DNA of 64,000 nt from Anoplopoma fimbria. Taxonomy: Eukaryota > Chordata > Actinopteri > Perciformes > Anoplopomatidae. The stretch lies in assembly GCF_027596085.1 (NCBI RefSeq), contig NC_072457.1, positions 2,385,471 through 2,449,470 on the forward strand. Reading direction: 5' to 3'. Shown here piece by piece: positions 1-21,516 of this stretch. The notes beneath the pieces are model-generated. The model was not told where the DNA came from, did not search any database, and was given only the letters and a program-made list of their open reading frames with translations. Position 1 is the first letter of the stretch. Each line of letters begins with the position of its first letter. The translations under genes and the position numbers were made by a program.

Positions 1-648
1 GAAGCTGTCCACCTGCTGTAAGTTAGAATCTGTGTCCCCGACCATGGCTCTGAAATATCAGTAGCCTAAAGTCCTTTACAAACCTAGAGCATGACGGATA
101 AACGCCAGGAAAATGTGTAAATCCTGCGAATGATATATATGTCTAGGGCTTTTATTGTGAAAGGTTAGAGCAAAATGAGGGGTTCTTGTATGCACTGCCT
201 TTTGTCAAGGTTGAAAAGAGTCATTGGTAACATAAGCACAACTCAACGTGTCCCACATAACATGATTGGTTGATTATTGGCATTGCAAAAAATCTGTGGA
301 AAAAATAAAAAAATAATTGCATTAAGCATTAAAGTATTCATGACAGAATCATCTGTAGAAAGAAATATATTGTTGTGTGAATTAATTCCACAAAAAAAGA
401 AAGAAAACTGTGTGTAAAGACCATAACTGTGCTGTGTTTGGATAAATGAATGGCGCTGTCCGTGGTGCTGAAGTAGCAGATTATAATTGTGCCCTTTTTT
501 TCTTCTTCTGTCTTCTTCTTGTTTCGTTTTTGACCAAAAAAATGGTATCTATAATCTAAATGATATAGCTAAACCCTGATTAAAGATTAACAAAGTGCCT
601 TCTGCTTGTGAATCCTGCTGTGACCAAGTTGCTAACTGATAAGCTTAC

Positions 649-11082
<10,434 letters not shown>

Positions 11083-11582
11083 GGTAGGAAAAAAAATATT
11101 ATCCAGATTCCATAAAAACCATGTTGTTGGTGTCTTTAGGAGGACATCTCCTCCATCACCTCTCCGTCTTCCTGCTTTATAACTTAATAACCTCCTTCCT
11201 CATTAATCAATTCTAACTTCTTCTTTTTTTTAATAACTGCACATTTATCAGAATCATTTAATAATTCTAATGACTTTTCAGTGTTTGTCCTCTCTTAAAG
11301 AGGCTAAAGCTGATTTCCTCTCTGTCACTCGGACACATTTGACTTTGTCACAGTCTCTCCCCTCCCAGTGTCACCAGTGTCACCAGTGTCAAGCTACACA
11401 GAACCAGCTGCTAAGACTTCCTGGCATTCATTTCAAAATAAAACCGAAAATGTGAGCATTTAAAGCGTACATCCGGTGATAATCTGCACCTTTATTTGAG
11501 AAAGCAGTAGGCTTAATTTGAAGATGGGAGAGGAGCCACCACTTTATGATGCTTTAGCTTCTTTTTGTTTGAGTTTTAACAT

Positions 11583-12010
11583 CTCTTTGTTGTCATTTTG
11601 TCTCTTTAGGATCATTTTGTGTTCCTTTGGGTCTCTTATTTGGTTATTTTGCGTTTAGTTGGGGTCATTTTGTATCTTTATTGGTCTTTTTTATGTCTCT
11701 TTAAAGGGTCATTTTATGTGTTTTTTTCCTCACGTTTTGTGTCTCTTTGTGGTAATTTTGTGCTTCCTTCAGGTCATCTTGTGTGTGTCTTTGTGGACTT
11801 TTTTCGTTTGTCTTTGAGGCCATTTTGTGTCTTTTGGGGTCTTTATGTGATTTGTTTATCGTTTTATGTCTTTTAAGAACATTTTATGTTTGTTAGTAAT
11901 TTTGTTTTTTGCAATGCTCATTCTCCATCTCTTCCTGGTCGGTACGAGTCTCTTCCTATATGACATTTTGCAGGTGAAAGTCAATTTGGCCCCTGACACT
12001 TTGGGCCCCC
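11583..12010 (+). repeat. Dispersed element with 21-bp-period minisatellite
   Basis: Repeated GTCATTTTGTGTCTCTTTG-type units at about 21 bp. They are followed by CTCTTCCT, then GTGAAAGTCAATTTGGCCCC and TGACACTTTGGGCCCCC. The same parts occur inverted at 31446-31815, so the minisatellite belongs to a mobile or duplicated element. The open frames it makes are artefacts. Confidence 0.8.
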
Positions 12011-13450
12011 CAATGTTGTGATTTGATATCAAAACTTTTGACATTTCAAGATTTCTCCACGAACCGTACTTTTCGGAGATTAGATTGCGAGCTGGAAACT
12101 GCTCAGAAACGCCCTTATTGTGAATTTACCAAGGAGAGGCCGAGCACCCTCTGAATGCCCTCGGACTCTTTAAGCATCATGTCAGCAAACATCACTCTTC
12201 ATTTTGTTTTTCTCACAAAGGCCATTTCATTTTTAAACAGAACTGTGTGTCCGTCGTGTGGGTGGAGCCCTAAATGCAAAAACTTTAGCGCTATGCTGAT
12301 CACAGATCTGCAAAAAGATGCACGCTGCATTACCCCGTTGCATTCTGGTTTACTGCTGCAGCTGCTATCTGGCCGTGATGGTTGAATGTCTGCATATCTG
12401 ATCCCATAACGTTTGAAAATGCTTCAGATTAATCTTCACTATCAGATGGAGTCAAACTGTTCAGACATGGTGTCACTCCGTCCATGTTTGTCCAAAGTAG
12501 AGCTGAAGAAAAGCTCCACAATGCATCAGATGTACGTTTTCAGTACGTGTTACTCTGGTTGACTCCTTAAAGAGCTGCAGCTCTCTCTCAGCTGGTCCAA
12601 TACTGTATCCATTGTTCTGTGTGCTGCTGTCTCTGGAGGCCGTCGCCACAAGAGAGAAAGACCTCGATACAATTAATTCACCTCAGACCCTCATCGCCAC
12701 CTTTGTTTATTTGTCCTTTCTCAGCGTTCTCGCCTTACATCCATCCCTCCATCCCTCCCCTCCTTTCTCTAAATCTCTCTCTCTCCTTCTTCCACTGACC
12801 AGCTGGTTCCCTCCTCCTCTCCTCCACTACGACCTGGCCCAGGGAGGAACCGAGCCCCCGCCCCTCCTGGTCCCAGCGGGTAAACCAGAGACGCCCGGGG
12901 AACACCCTGGCTAGGAAAAAAAGCCCTGGATCGCCTTACGGGCAAGCTGAAAAGGGCTCTTTTTCTAAAACAGTGAGCACATCACAGCTCCACTGTGAAC
13001 AAAGAAGGGCCAGGGGAGTCCAGGGACCAGACCCCCCTTTTGGGTGGCTTTTGTCTGTCCTGCCTATACTCTGAGCTCTGTGTGTGAGACAAGAGACTTG
13101 GACGACAGTCAAGAACCGGGATTGGATAAGTGAAGAAGTCATAAGATCAGGCTGCAGGAGGTTTTACTGCATTTTTTAACACGAAAAAGCCAAAATAAAC
13201 AGAAACTTTAAAAACCATATAGGTAGCTAGGATGGAAATAAATATTTAAGGTTCCGGAGAAGACTGATTTGTTCTGAAACTGTACAAAATGTGCATGAAA
13301 TGATACGTTTGTTAGACTATTTGTAGTGTTGTACTGACTAATATCATTTTTGCAAAAGTGTCGGTGCTTTTAAGGTGACATGGAACACTAATCCTCAGTC
13401 CCACTGAACTAAACCTCACAGAGGAAACCACTTAACTCCACAGCCAGGTA

Positions 13451-13596
<146 letters not shown>

Positions 13597-15369
13597 TAGG
13601 GCTCGGTCAGAGCAAAGCTTAAGTACTTGAAAATCCCCCCTCTTAACCTTCAATCTCCTGCTGAACCGCTGCTGAAATTCAATTCTCAGAGCCGGTACAC
13701 AGAATGACAGAAAGCAACCGAGTAAACATCAGACGACATGCAACTCACGTAACATTCACAGGAAACAGAATCTGAACATTTTCAGCTTGTTCAAACCAGC
13801 GGGAGAACTTCGAATAATACGTTTATTCTGCAGGAGGTTAAGAAGTCCTTCCATAATTTAGGATGCACTTGTTTGGGATTTGCGATTCCCTGGAAAACTG
13901 TTTTGCTGCAAAAGCTTTGAGTTCCCATAATGCAACATCCTTTTCATTAGACCCTCTCTGCCTGGTAAAAAGGCAGATCTTTAAATTTGTACGTCTCTCA
14001 TGCAGTCAAGCGTTCAATCATTCACAAACACTTGACCTCTGTTTAGAAGTTATGGGCCTTCTTGTTGTACACCACTCCGTCTGCCACACCCCATTTTTGT
14101 CTATAAATTTCTGCAGGGATGACGTATTTTTGTAGTCCAACGGTAAGTTAGAATCACGCAGGTTTTTTCGGCATAAAGACATTAGATTCTTCCATTAGAT
14201 TTTGGATTATTGCAGAAAATAATCTCTGTGGCAAACAAACATTTTTGATACTTACATGTTTTGTTCAGCAAATGTCTTCAGAAATGAACTGCACTTTCAT
14301 GATGTTTGAAGTGTAAAGTAAAAAGCTAACGTTAGGCTATAAAGGAACTCCACCACGGTCACATGACTTCACGTTACCTTCACATTAGGTGAAGCTCTTT
14401 AATTATTCGTCCACTGTCTCTGATTTAATGATCATAGGATTTCTTTTTTTTTGCAAACCCATAATCACCACACAGATGTATCCTGTGCAACAAAAAGAAT
14501 ACTTCTGATTAAAACAGAACTTATAGATGGTAAATATAACACATATTACAGGATATATGTCAGTGACTTTGGATAAAAAGTGTATTGCACCTTATCCCTG
14601 TTGGTTGTAGGAGTTGCAGCACGTTGCCACTAGGGGTCTCAAGTGACCACGTTCATAAACTGCATCCAGATCTGAGACTCTGAACAATATTTAATGATTT
14701 TAACACAGTGCATATGTGTCATATTCTCATTTAGGGAATGTTTAAGTGCCAACTTCCTCTGTCCAAAAGTGGCTTCATGAGATCAAATGTGTTTTTACAA
14801 AAAAAATCATTTTGATGTAATAAAGTCTGTGTTTAATTGTTTAACCCTTGTAAGGATAAATAATGTTGGGAATCCCATTAAAGGTTGTAGTTTGTCTTCA
14901 GTGAGCCTCTGTTTGCTATCAGATCTCAGTATTTAAGCAAATTAAACATTTGCAAACAATAGGATCCAAAATGATTTGTGTACAACATCAATCTTATTAG
15001 ATTTATTATAATTTAAACACTTGGTTTAAGGGGAAGAGTAAAATGAAAGAAAATAAACATAATAATACCTATGAAATACACAAATCAGAGATTGATAATT
15101 TGAAGGGGCAAAGTAATTCCAACATCTTACAATATATTGCATAATATAATATAATGTAATATAATGTTCTTGAAGAAAAAAACAACAGCAAAGGTTATTC
15201 TATTAGTTTGCATGATGATGTATTTCTTCACAGATGCTGTTCTCATAAATCTTCATTTCCACAACCTTCATATTACATACATATCATACAATATGATGAT
15301 GAGAATCAAGGAGACAATATCTAGAAATCTAAATTACAGTTAGACAAAACATTTTTTATCAGATAAACA

Positions 15370-16082
15370 ATAAACTGGACTGGACACACAACACTGATGC
15401 CCTATACAGGAAAGGACAGAGCAGGCTGTTCTTCCTGAGGAGGCTGAGGTCCTTCAATGTGTGCAATAAACTGCTCAAGGCCTTCTACCAGTCTGTGGTA
15501 GCCAGCGCCCTCTTCTTCTCTTCTTCTACCAGTCTGTGGTAGCCAGCGCCCTCTTCTTCTCTTCTTCTACCAGTCTGTGGTAGCCAGCGCCCTCTTCCTC
15601 TTCTTCAGCTGTAGCGTGCTGGGGTGGTGGCATCAGGACTGGAGATGCCAACAAACTTAATAAGCTGGTGAGGAAAGCCAGCTCTGTGGTGGGTCTGGAG
15701 CTGGACAGTCTGGAGTCAGTGGGTGAGAGGAGGATGAAGGCCAAACTCGGAGCCATCCTGGACAATCCCTCTCACCCTCTCCATGAGGAACTGTGGCAGC
15801 TGGGCAGCTCTTTCAGCCATCGGCTGATTCTACCAAAGAGCAGGACGGAGCTACAGACGCTCATTTGTGCCCACTGCCATCAGACTGTACAACAACAGCG
15901 GAGACCACAGTCTGTCAACATGCTGACCAGCCCCCATGTGGATATACTGTACATTTTTTATTTGTATTCTTTTTTTATTTTATTCTATTTTTATTTTTAT
16001 TTTATTGTATAATATGTGTATTTATTATCTGTTTCTGTGTAGTTGAGCTGCTGCAACACTTGAATAATAAAGGAATACAATA
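15370..16082 (+). pseudogene. Truncated L2-type LINE, C-terminal reverse transcriptase region and 3' end
   Basis: The frame from 15371 reads LDWTHNTDALYRKGQSR, FFLRRLRSFNV and FYQSVVASALF. Another frame reads NKLVRKASSVVGLELDSLE then ERRMKAKLGAILDNPSHPLH. These are the typical last part of the ORF2 of fish L2-like LINEs. Three 41-bp tandem copies (15485-15607) break the frame because 41 is not a multiple of three. The 3' end has GAGCTGCTGCAACACTTGAA and AATAATAAAGG. It is 5'-truncated and dead. Confidence 0.85.
15485..15607 (+). repeat. Three tandem copies of a 41-bp unit inside the LINE
   Basis: CTACCAGTCTGTGGTAGCCA starts at 15485, 15526 and 15567 and each copy is followed by CCCTCTTC-rich sequence. 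The copies are almost identical, so the expansion is recent compared with the LINE insertion. Confidence 0.9.
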
Positions 16083-16192
16083 ATAATGTGTCATTCTCTT
16101 TTTTAATGTTTCATTTTCTTTATTTAAAGTTTTCATTCTCTTTATTTAATGTTTTATTATCTTTATTTAATGTTTTATTATCTTTATTTAAT

Positions 16193-16462
16193 GTTTCGTG
16201 TTTGTCACAGTAGCGGTGCAGGGACGTAATGTCATGATGTTTTCACGGATGTTTCACTGGACGGCTCATCCTCCTGTATACCGGTGTGCCGGATTACCGG
16301 TGTTTTTCACGGTACCGGTACCGGTGGACAGGCCGGCTCAACCTCCTATAGCTAGCATAGCTAGAGGAGGTTGAGCCGCCCGGGAGCTAGAGGAGCCGTC
16401 CCGGTAGAATCCCGGTGACCGGGAAATAGGTTCCGGCGATCACCGCGCATTGCATGCCGGGT

Positions 16463-16466
<4 letters not shown>
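16193..16466. repeat. CpG-rich core, macrosatellite unit 1
   Basis: Contains GTATACCGGTGTGCCGG, GGTACCGGTACCGGTGG and CCCGGTGACCGGG. An inverted repeat at 16335-16377 has 20-bp arms, one mismatch and a 3-nt loop. GCGCATTGCATGCCGGGTA lies at 16445-16463. GC content contrasts sharply with the flanking ATTAT. Confidence 0.88.
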
Positions 16467-16497
<31 letters not shown>

Positions 16498-17204
16498 CAA
16501 TAACTTTATTGAGACATTTGTTCCTACATATAAAACACAATATATATTATATATATATATATGTATATATTTAAATTTATCTTGAATTTCCCCCATGGGG
16601 ATCAATAAAGGAATATAACATCACAATGAAAATGACAAATAATAATAAAAAAAATAAGAGGACTAAAGTTAAAATAAAAAGCAAATAAGTTTAAGAAAAA
16701 TAAAAAATAAAATAAAAATGACATTTTAAGTTCAGACCTCATCTTATATTATATTATCTTATATGATCTTGTATTATATTATCTTATCTTATTTTATTTT
16801 ATATTATATTATATTATATTATATTATATTATATTTTATTTTATTATATTATATTACCTTATCTTATCTTATATTATCTCATCTCATATTATATTATATC
16901 GTATTATATTATATTATATTATATTATATTATATTATATTATATTATCTTATATTATTATATTATATTATATTATATTATATTATATTATATTATATTAT
17001 ATTATATTATCTCATCTTATATTATATTATATTATCTCATATTATCTCATTATATTATATTATATTATATTGTATTATATTATATTTTATTTTATTTTAT
17101 CTTTATTTAATATATTATCTTATATTATATTATATTATATTTTATTTATATTTTATTTAAATGTTTTATTCTCTTTATTTAATGTTTTATTATCTTTATT
17201 TAAT

Positions 17205-17478
17205 GTTTCGTGTTTGTCACAGTAGCGGTGCAGGGACGTAATGTCATGATGTTTTCACGGATGTTTCACTGGACGGCTCATCCTCCTGTATACCGGTGTG
17301 CCGGATTACCGGTGTTTTTCACGGTACCGGTACCGGTGGACAGGCCGGCTCAACCTCCTATAGCTAGCATAGCTAGAGGAGGTTGAGCCGCCCGGGAGCT
17401 AGAGGAGCCGTCCCGGTAGAATCCCGGTGACCGGGAAATAGGTTCCGGCGATCACCGCGCATTGCATGCCGGGTAGAT
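17205..17478. repeat. CpG-rich core, macrosatellite unit 2
   Basis: Almost identical to core 1. The inverted repeat is at 17347-17389 with the same single arm mismatch. Confidence 0.88.
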
Positions 17479-18257
17479 TTTTTTTTTTTTTTTTTTTTAT
17501 TCAATAACTTTATTGAGACATTTGTTCCTACATATAAAACACAATATATATTTATATATATATATGTATATATTTAAATTTATCTTGAATTTCCCCCATG
17601 GGGATCAATAAAGGAATATAACATCACAATGAAAATGACAAATAATAATAAAAAAAATAAGAGGACTAAAGTTAAAATAAAAAGCAAATAAGTTTAAGAA
17701 AAATAAAAAAATAAAATAAAAATGACATTTTAAGTTCAGACCTCATCTTATATTATATTATCTTATATGATCTTGTATTATATTATCTTATCTTATTTTA
17801 TTTTATCTTATATTATATTATATTATATTATTTATATTATATTATATTATATTATATTATTATTTTATTTTATTATATTATATTATCTCATCTCATATTA
17901 TATTATCTTATCTTATATTATATCTCATATTATATTATATATATTATATTATATTATATTATATTATATTATATTATATTATATTATCTCATCTTATATT
18001 ATCTATCTATATTATATTATATTATATTATATTATATTATATTATCTTATTATATTATATTATTATATTATTATATTATATTATATTATATTATATTATA
18101 TTATATTATATTATATTATTATATTATATTATATTATATTATCTTATATATTATATTATTTATATTATATTATCTTATTTATCTCATCTTTTATTTTATT
18201 TTATCTTTATTTAATGTTTTATTATCTTTATTTAATGTTTTATTATCTTTATTTAAT

Positions 18258-18529
18258 GTTTCGTGTTTGTCACAGTAGCGGTGCAGGGACGTAATGTCAT
18301 GATGTTTTCACGGATGTTTCACTGGACGGCTCATCCTCCTGTATACCGGTGTGCCGGATTACCGGTGTTTTTCACGGTACCGGTACCGGTGGACAGGCCG
18401 GCTCAACCTCCTCTAGCTAGCATAGCTAGAGGAGGTTGAGCCGCCTAGAGGAGCTAGAGGAGCCGTCCCGGTAGAATCCCGGTGACCGGGAAATAGGTTC
18501 CGGCGATCACCGCGCATTGCATGCCGGGT

Positions 18530-18532
<3 letters not shown>
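18258..18532. repeat. CpG-rich core, macrosatellite unit 3 (perfect hairpin)
   Basis: The inverted repeat at 18400-18442 has arms GGCTCAACCTCCTCTAGCTA and its exact complement around the loop GCA. The position that mismatches in units 1, 2 and 4 is paired here. CCTAGAGGAGC replaces CCCGGGAGC just after the hairpin. Confidence 0.88.
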
Positions 18533-18566
<34 letters not shown>

Positions 18567-19435
18567 CAATAACTTTATTGAGACATTTGTTCCTACATAT
18601 AAAACACAATATATTTATATATATATATATGTATATATTTAAATTTATCTTGAATTTCCCCCATGGGGATCAATAAAGGAATATAACATCACAATGAAAA
18701 TGACAAATAATAATAAAAAAAATAAGAGGACTAAAGTTAAAATAAAAAGCAAATAAGTTTAAGAAAAATAAAAAAATAAAATAAAAATGACATTTTAAGT
18801 TCAGACCTCATCTTATATTATATTATCTTATATGATCTTGTATTATATTATATTATCTTATCTTATTTTATATTATATTATTATATTATATTATATTATA
18901 TTATATTATATTTTATTATATTATATTATATTACCTTATCTTATCTTATATTATCTCATCTCATATTATATTATATATATTATATTATTATATTATATTA
19001 TATTATATTATATTATATTATATTATATTATATGTTATATTATATTATATTATCTCATCTTATATTATCTCATCTCATATTATATTATATTATATTATAT
19101 TATATTATATTATATTATATTATATTATATATTATATTATATTATATTATATTATATTATATTATATTATATTATATTATATTATATTATATTATATTAT
19201 ATTATATTATATTATATTATATTATATTATATTATCTCATCTTATATTATATTATCTTATATTATATTATATTATCTATTATATTATATATTATATATTT
19301 TATATTTATTTATTTTATTTTATCTTATTTAATTATATTATATTGTATTATATTATTTAATGTTTTATTTTCTTTATTTAAAGTTTTCATTCTCTTTATT
19401 TAATGTTTTATTATCTTTATTTAATGTTTATCTTT

Positions 19436-19703
19436 ATTTTGTCACAGTAGCGTGTTTGGTGCAGGGACGTAATGTCATGATGTTTTCACGGATGTTTCAC
19501 TGGACGGCTCATCCTCCTGTATACCGGTGTGCCGGATTACCGGTGTTTTTCACGGTACCGGTACCGGTGGACAGGCCGGCTCAACCTCCTATAGCTAGCA
19601 TAGCTAGAGGAGGTTGAGCCGCCCGGGAGCTAGAGGAGCCGTCCCGGTAGAATCCCGGTGACCGGGAAATAGGTTCCGGCGATCACCGCGCATTGCATGC
19701 CGG

Positions 19704-19706
<3 letters not shown>
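19436..19706. repeat. CpG-rich core, macrosatellite unit 4
   Basis: Matches core 1 except that a TGTTTG duplication splits the CACAGTAGCG/GTGCAGGG start. The inverted repeat is at 19578-19620. Confidence 0.88.
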
Positions 19707-19740
<34 letters not shown>

Positions 19741-20577
19741 CAATAACTTTATTGAGACATTTGTTCCTACATATAAAACACAATATATTTATATATATAT
19801 ATGTATATATTTAAATTTATCTTGAATTTCCCCATGGGGATCAATAAAGGAATATAACATCACAATGAAAATGACAAATAATAATAAAAAAAATAAGAGG
19901 ACTAAAGTTAAAATAAAAAGCAAATAAGTTTAAGAAAAATAAAAAAATAAAATAAAAATGACATTTTAAGTTCAGACCTCATCTTATATTATATTATCTT
20001 ATATGATCTTTATTATATTATCTTATATTATCTTATCTTATTTTATCTTATATTATCTTATATTATATTATATTATATTTTATTTTATTATATTATATTA
20101 CCTTATCTTATCTTATATTATCTCATCTCATATTATATTATATCGTATTATATATATTATATTATATTTATATTATATTATATTATATTATATTATATTA
20201 TATTTATCTTATTATATTATATTATATTATCTCATCTTATATTATATATATTATATTATCATCTTATTATATTATATTATATTATATTATATTATATTAT
20301 ATTATATTATATTATATTATATTATATATTATATTATATTATATTATATTATATTATATTATATTATATTATATTATATTATATTATATTATATTATCTC
20401 ATCTTATATTATATATATATATCTTATATTATATTATATTATATTATATATTATATTATATTATCTCATCTTATATTATATTTTATCTTTATTTAATGTT
20501 TTATATTTTTTATTTAATAGTTTTATTTATTTAATTTTTTATTATCTTTATTTAATGTTTTATTATCTTTATTTAAT

Positions 20578-21150
20578 GTTTCGTGTTTGTCACAGTAGCG
20601 GTGCAGGGACGTAATGTCATGATGTTTTCACGGATGTTTCACTGGACGGCTCATCCTCCTGTATACCGGTGTGCCGGATTACCGGTGTTTTTCACGGTAC
20701 CGGTACCGTGGTGGATTTTATTTTATTTCAACCTCCTATTTTAGCATATTAGAGGAGGTTTTATTATTTTATTTTATTTTATTTTAGAATTTGATTTTAG
20801 GTTTTATCACCGCGCATTGCATTTTATTTTATTTTATTTTATTTTATTTTATTTATTTTATTTTATTTTATTTTATTTTTTTTTTTTTAAATTCAATAAC
20901 TTTATTGAGACATTTTATTTAAAACACAATATATTTTATTATATATATATATTATATATTTAAATTTATCTTGAATTTCCCCCATGGGGATCATTAAAGG
21001 AATATAACATCACAATGAAAATGACAAATAATAATAAATTTTAAGAGGACTAAAGTTAAAATAAAAATTTAAGTTTAAGAAAATTAAAAAAATAAAATAA
21101 AAATGACATTTTAAGTTCAGACCTCATTATATTATATTATCTTATATGAT
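20578..21150. repeat. Altered macrosatellite unit 5 with ATTTT blocks replacing core segments
   Basis: The first 125 bases match the other units. After GGTACCGGTACCG, blocks of the core are exchanged for TTTTATTTT-type sequence. Islands such as CAACCTCCTATTTTAGCATA, TAGAGGAGG, TTATCACCGCGCATTGCA and the GGGGATCA tail remain in order. The hairpin and the CCGGGTA site are lost. Confidence 0.8.
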
Positions 21151-21156
21151 CTTGTA

Positions 21157-21313
21157 TTATTTATCTTATTTTATTTTATTTTATTTTATTTTATTTTATT
21201 TTATATTATATTATTTTATTTTATTTTATTTTATTTTATTTTATTTTTATTTTATTTTATTTTATTTTATTTTATTTTATTTTATTTTATTTTTATTTTA
21301 TTTTATTTTATTA
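21157..21313. repeat. (TTTTA)n pentanucleotide array
   Basis: Nearly pure TTTTA repeats with a few TTATA or extra-T interruptions. It ends about 200 bases before the TRIM start codon, so it lies in or next to that promoter. Confidence 0.92.
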
Positions 21314-21516
21314 TCTTAATTTGGACGCCTTTAAAACCTCCCTCAGGTCTGGAACACGGAAGTCAGGGTGAAGCTCTCCAATGACGCGCTGATGACACCG
21401 CGGAAGGGCTGCTCCTGTCTTCGCGTCACGCTCCTTCTTCACAACAAGAAGAGTCAGTCCCTCTCATCTCATCATCACCACCACCAACAGGTCGGACCGG
21501 GAGTCCACCCCACACC

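Larger units (their letters stand above)
16083..21320. repeat. Macrosatellite: five units of about 1.0-1.2 kb
   Basis: Unit anchors CACAGTAGCG(G)TG at 16206, 17218, 18271, 19443 and 20591 give spacings of 1012, 1053, 1172 and 1148. Each unit has four parts. First, 20-bp TTATCTTTATTTAATGTTT repeats. Second, a CpG-rich core of about 270 bp with many ACCGGT palindromes and a hairpin. Third, a poly(T) next to ATTCAATAACTTTATTGAGA, which on the minus strand is AATAAA before a poly(A), plus CCCCCATGGGGATCAATAAA. Fourth, an (ATTAT)n tract of several hundred bases, which gives most of the length variation. No protein is encoded; long frames over ATTAT are periodic artefacts. Confidence 0.92.

Noticed and set aside
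12830..12960. GC-rich block as a gene, exon or tRNA
   Set aside because: No splice-bounded frame, protein motif or cloverleaf could be found; left as unassigned fringe 5' flank.
16763..20614. Ile/Leu/Tyr-rich frames up to 203 codons
   Set aside because: They are artefacts of (ATTAT)n, which has no stops in that frame.
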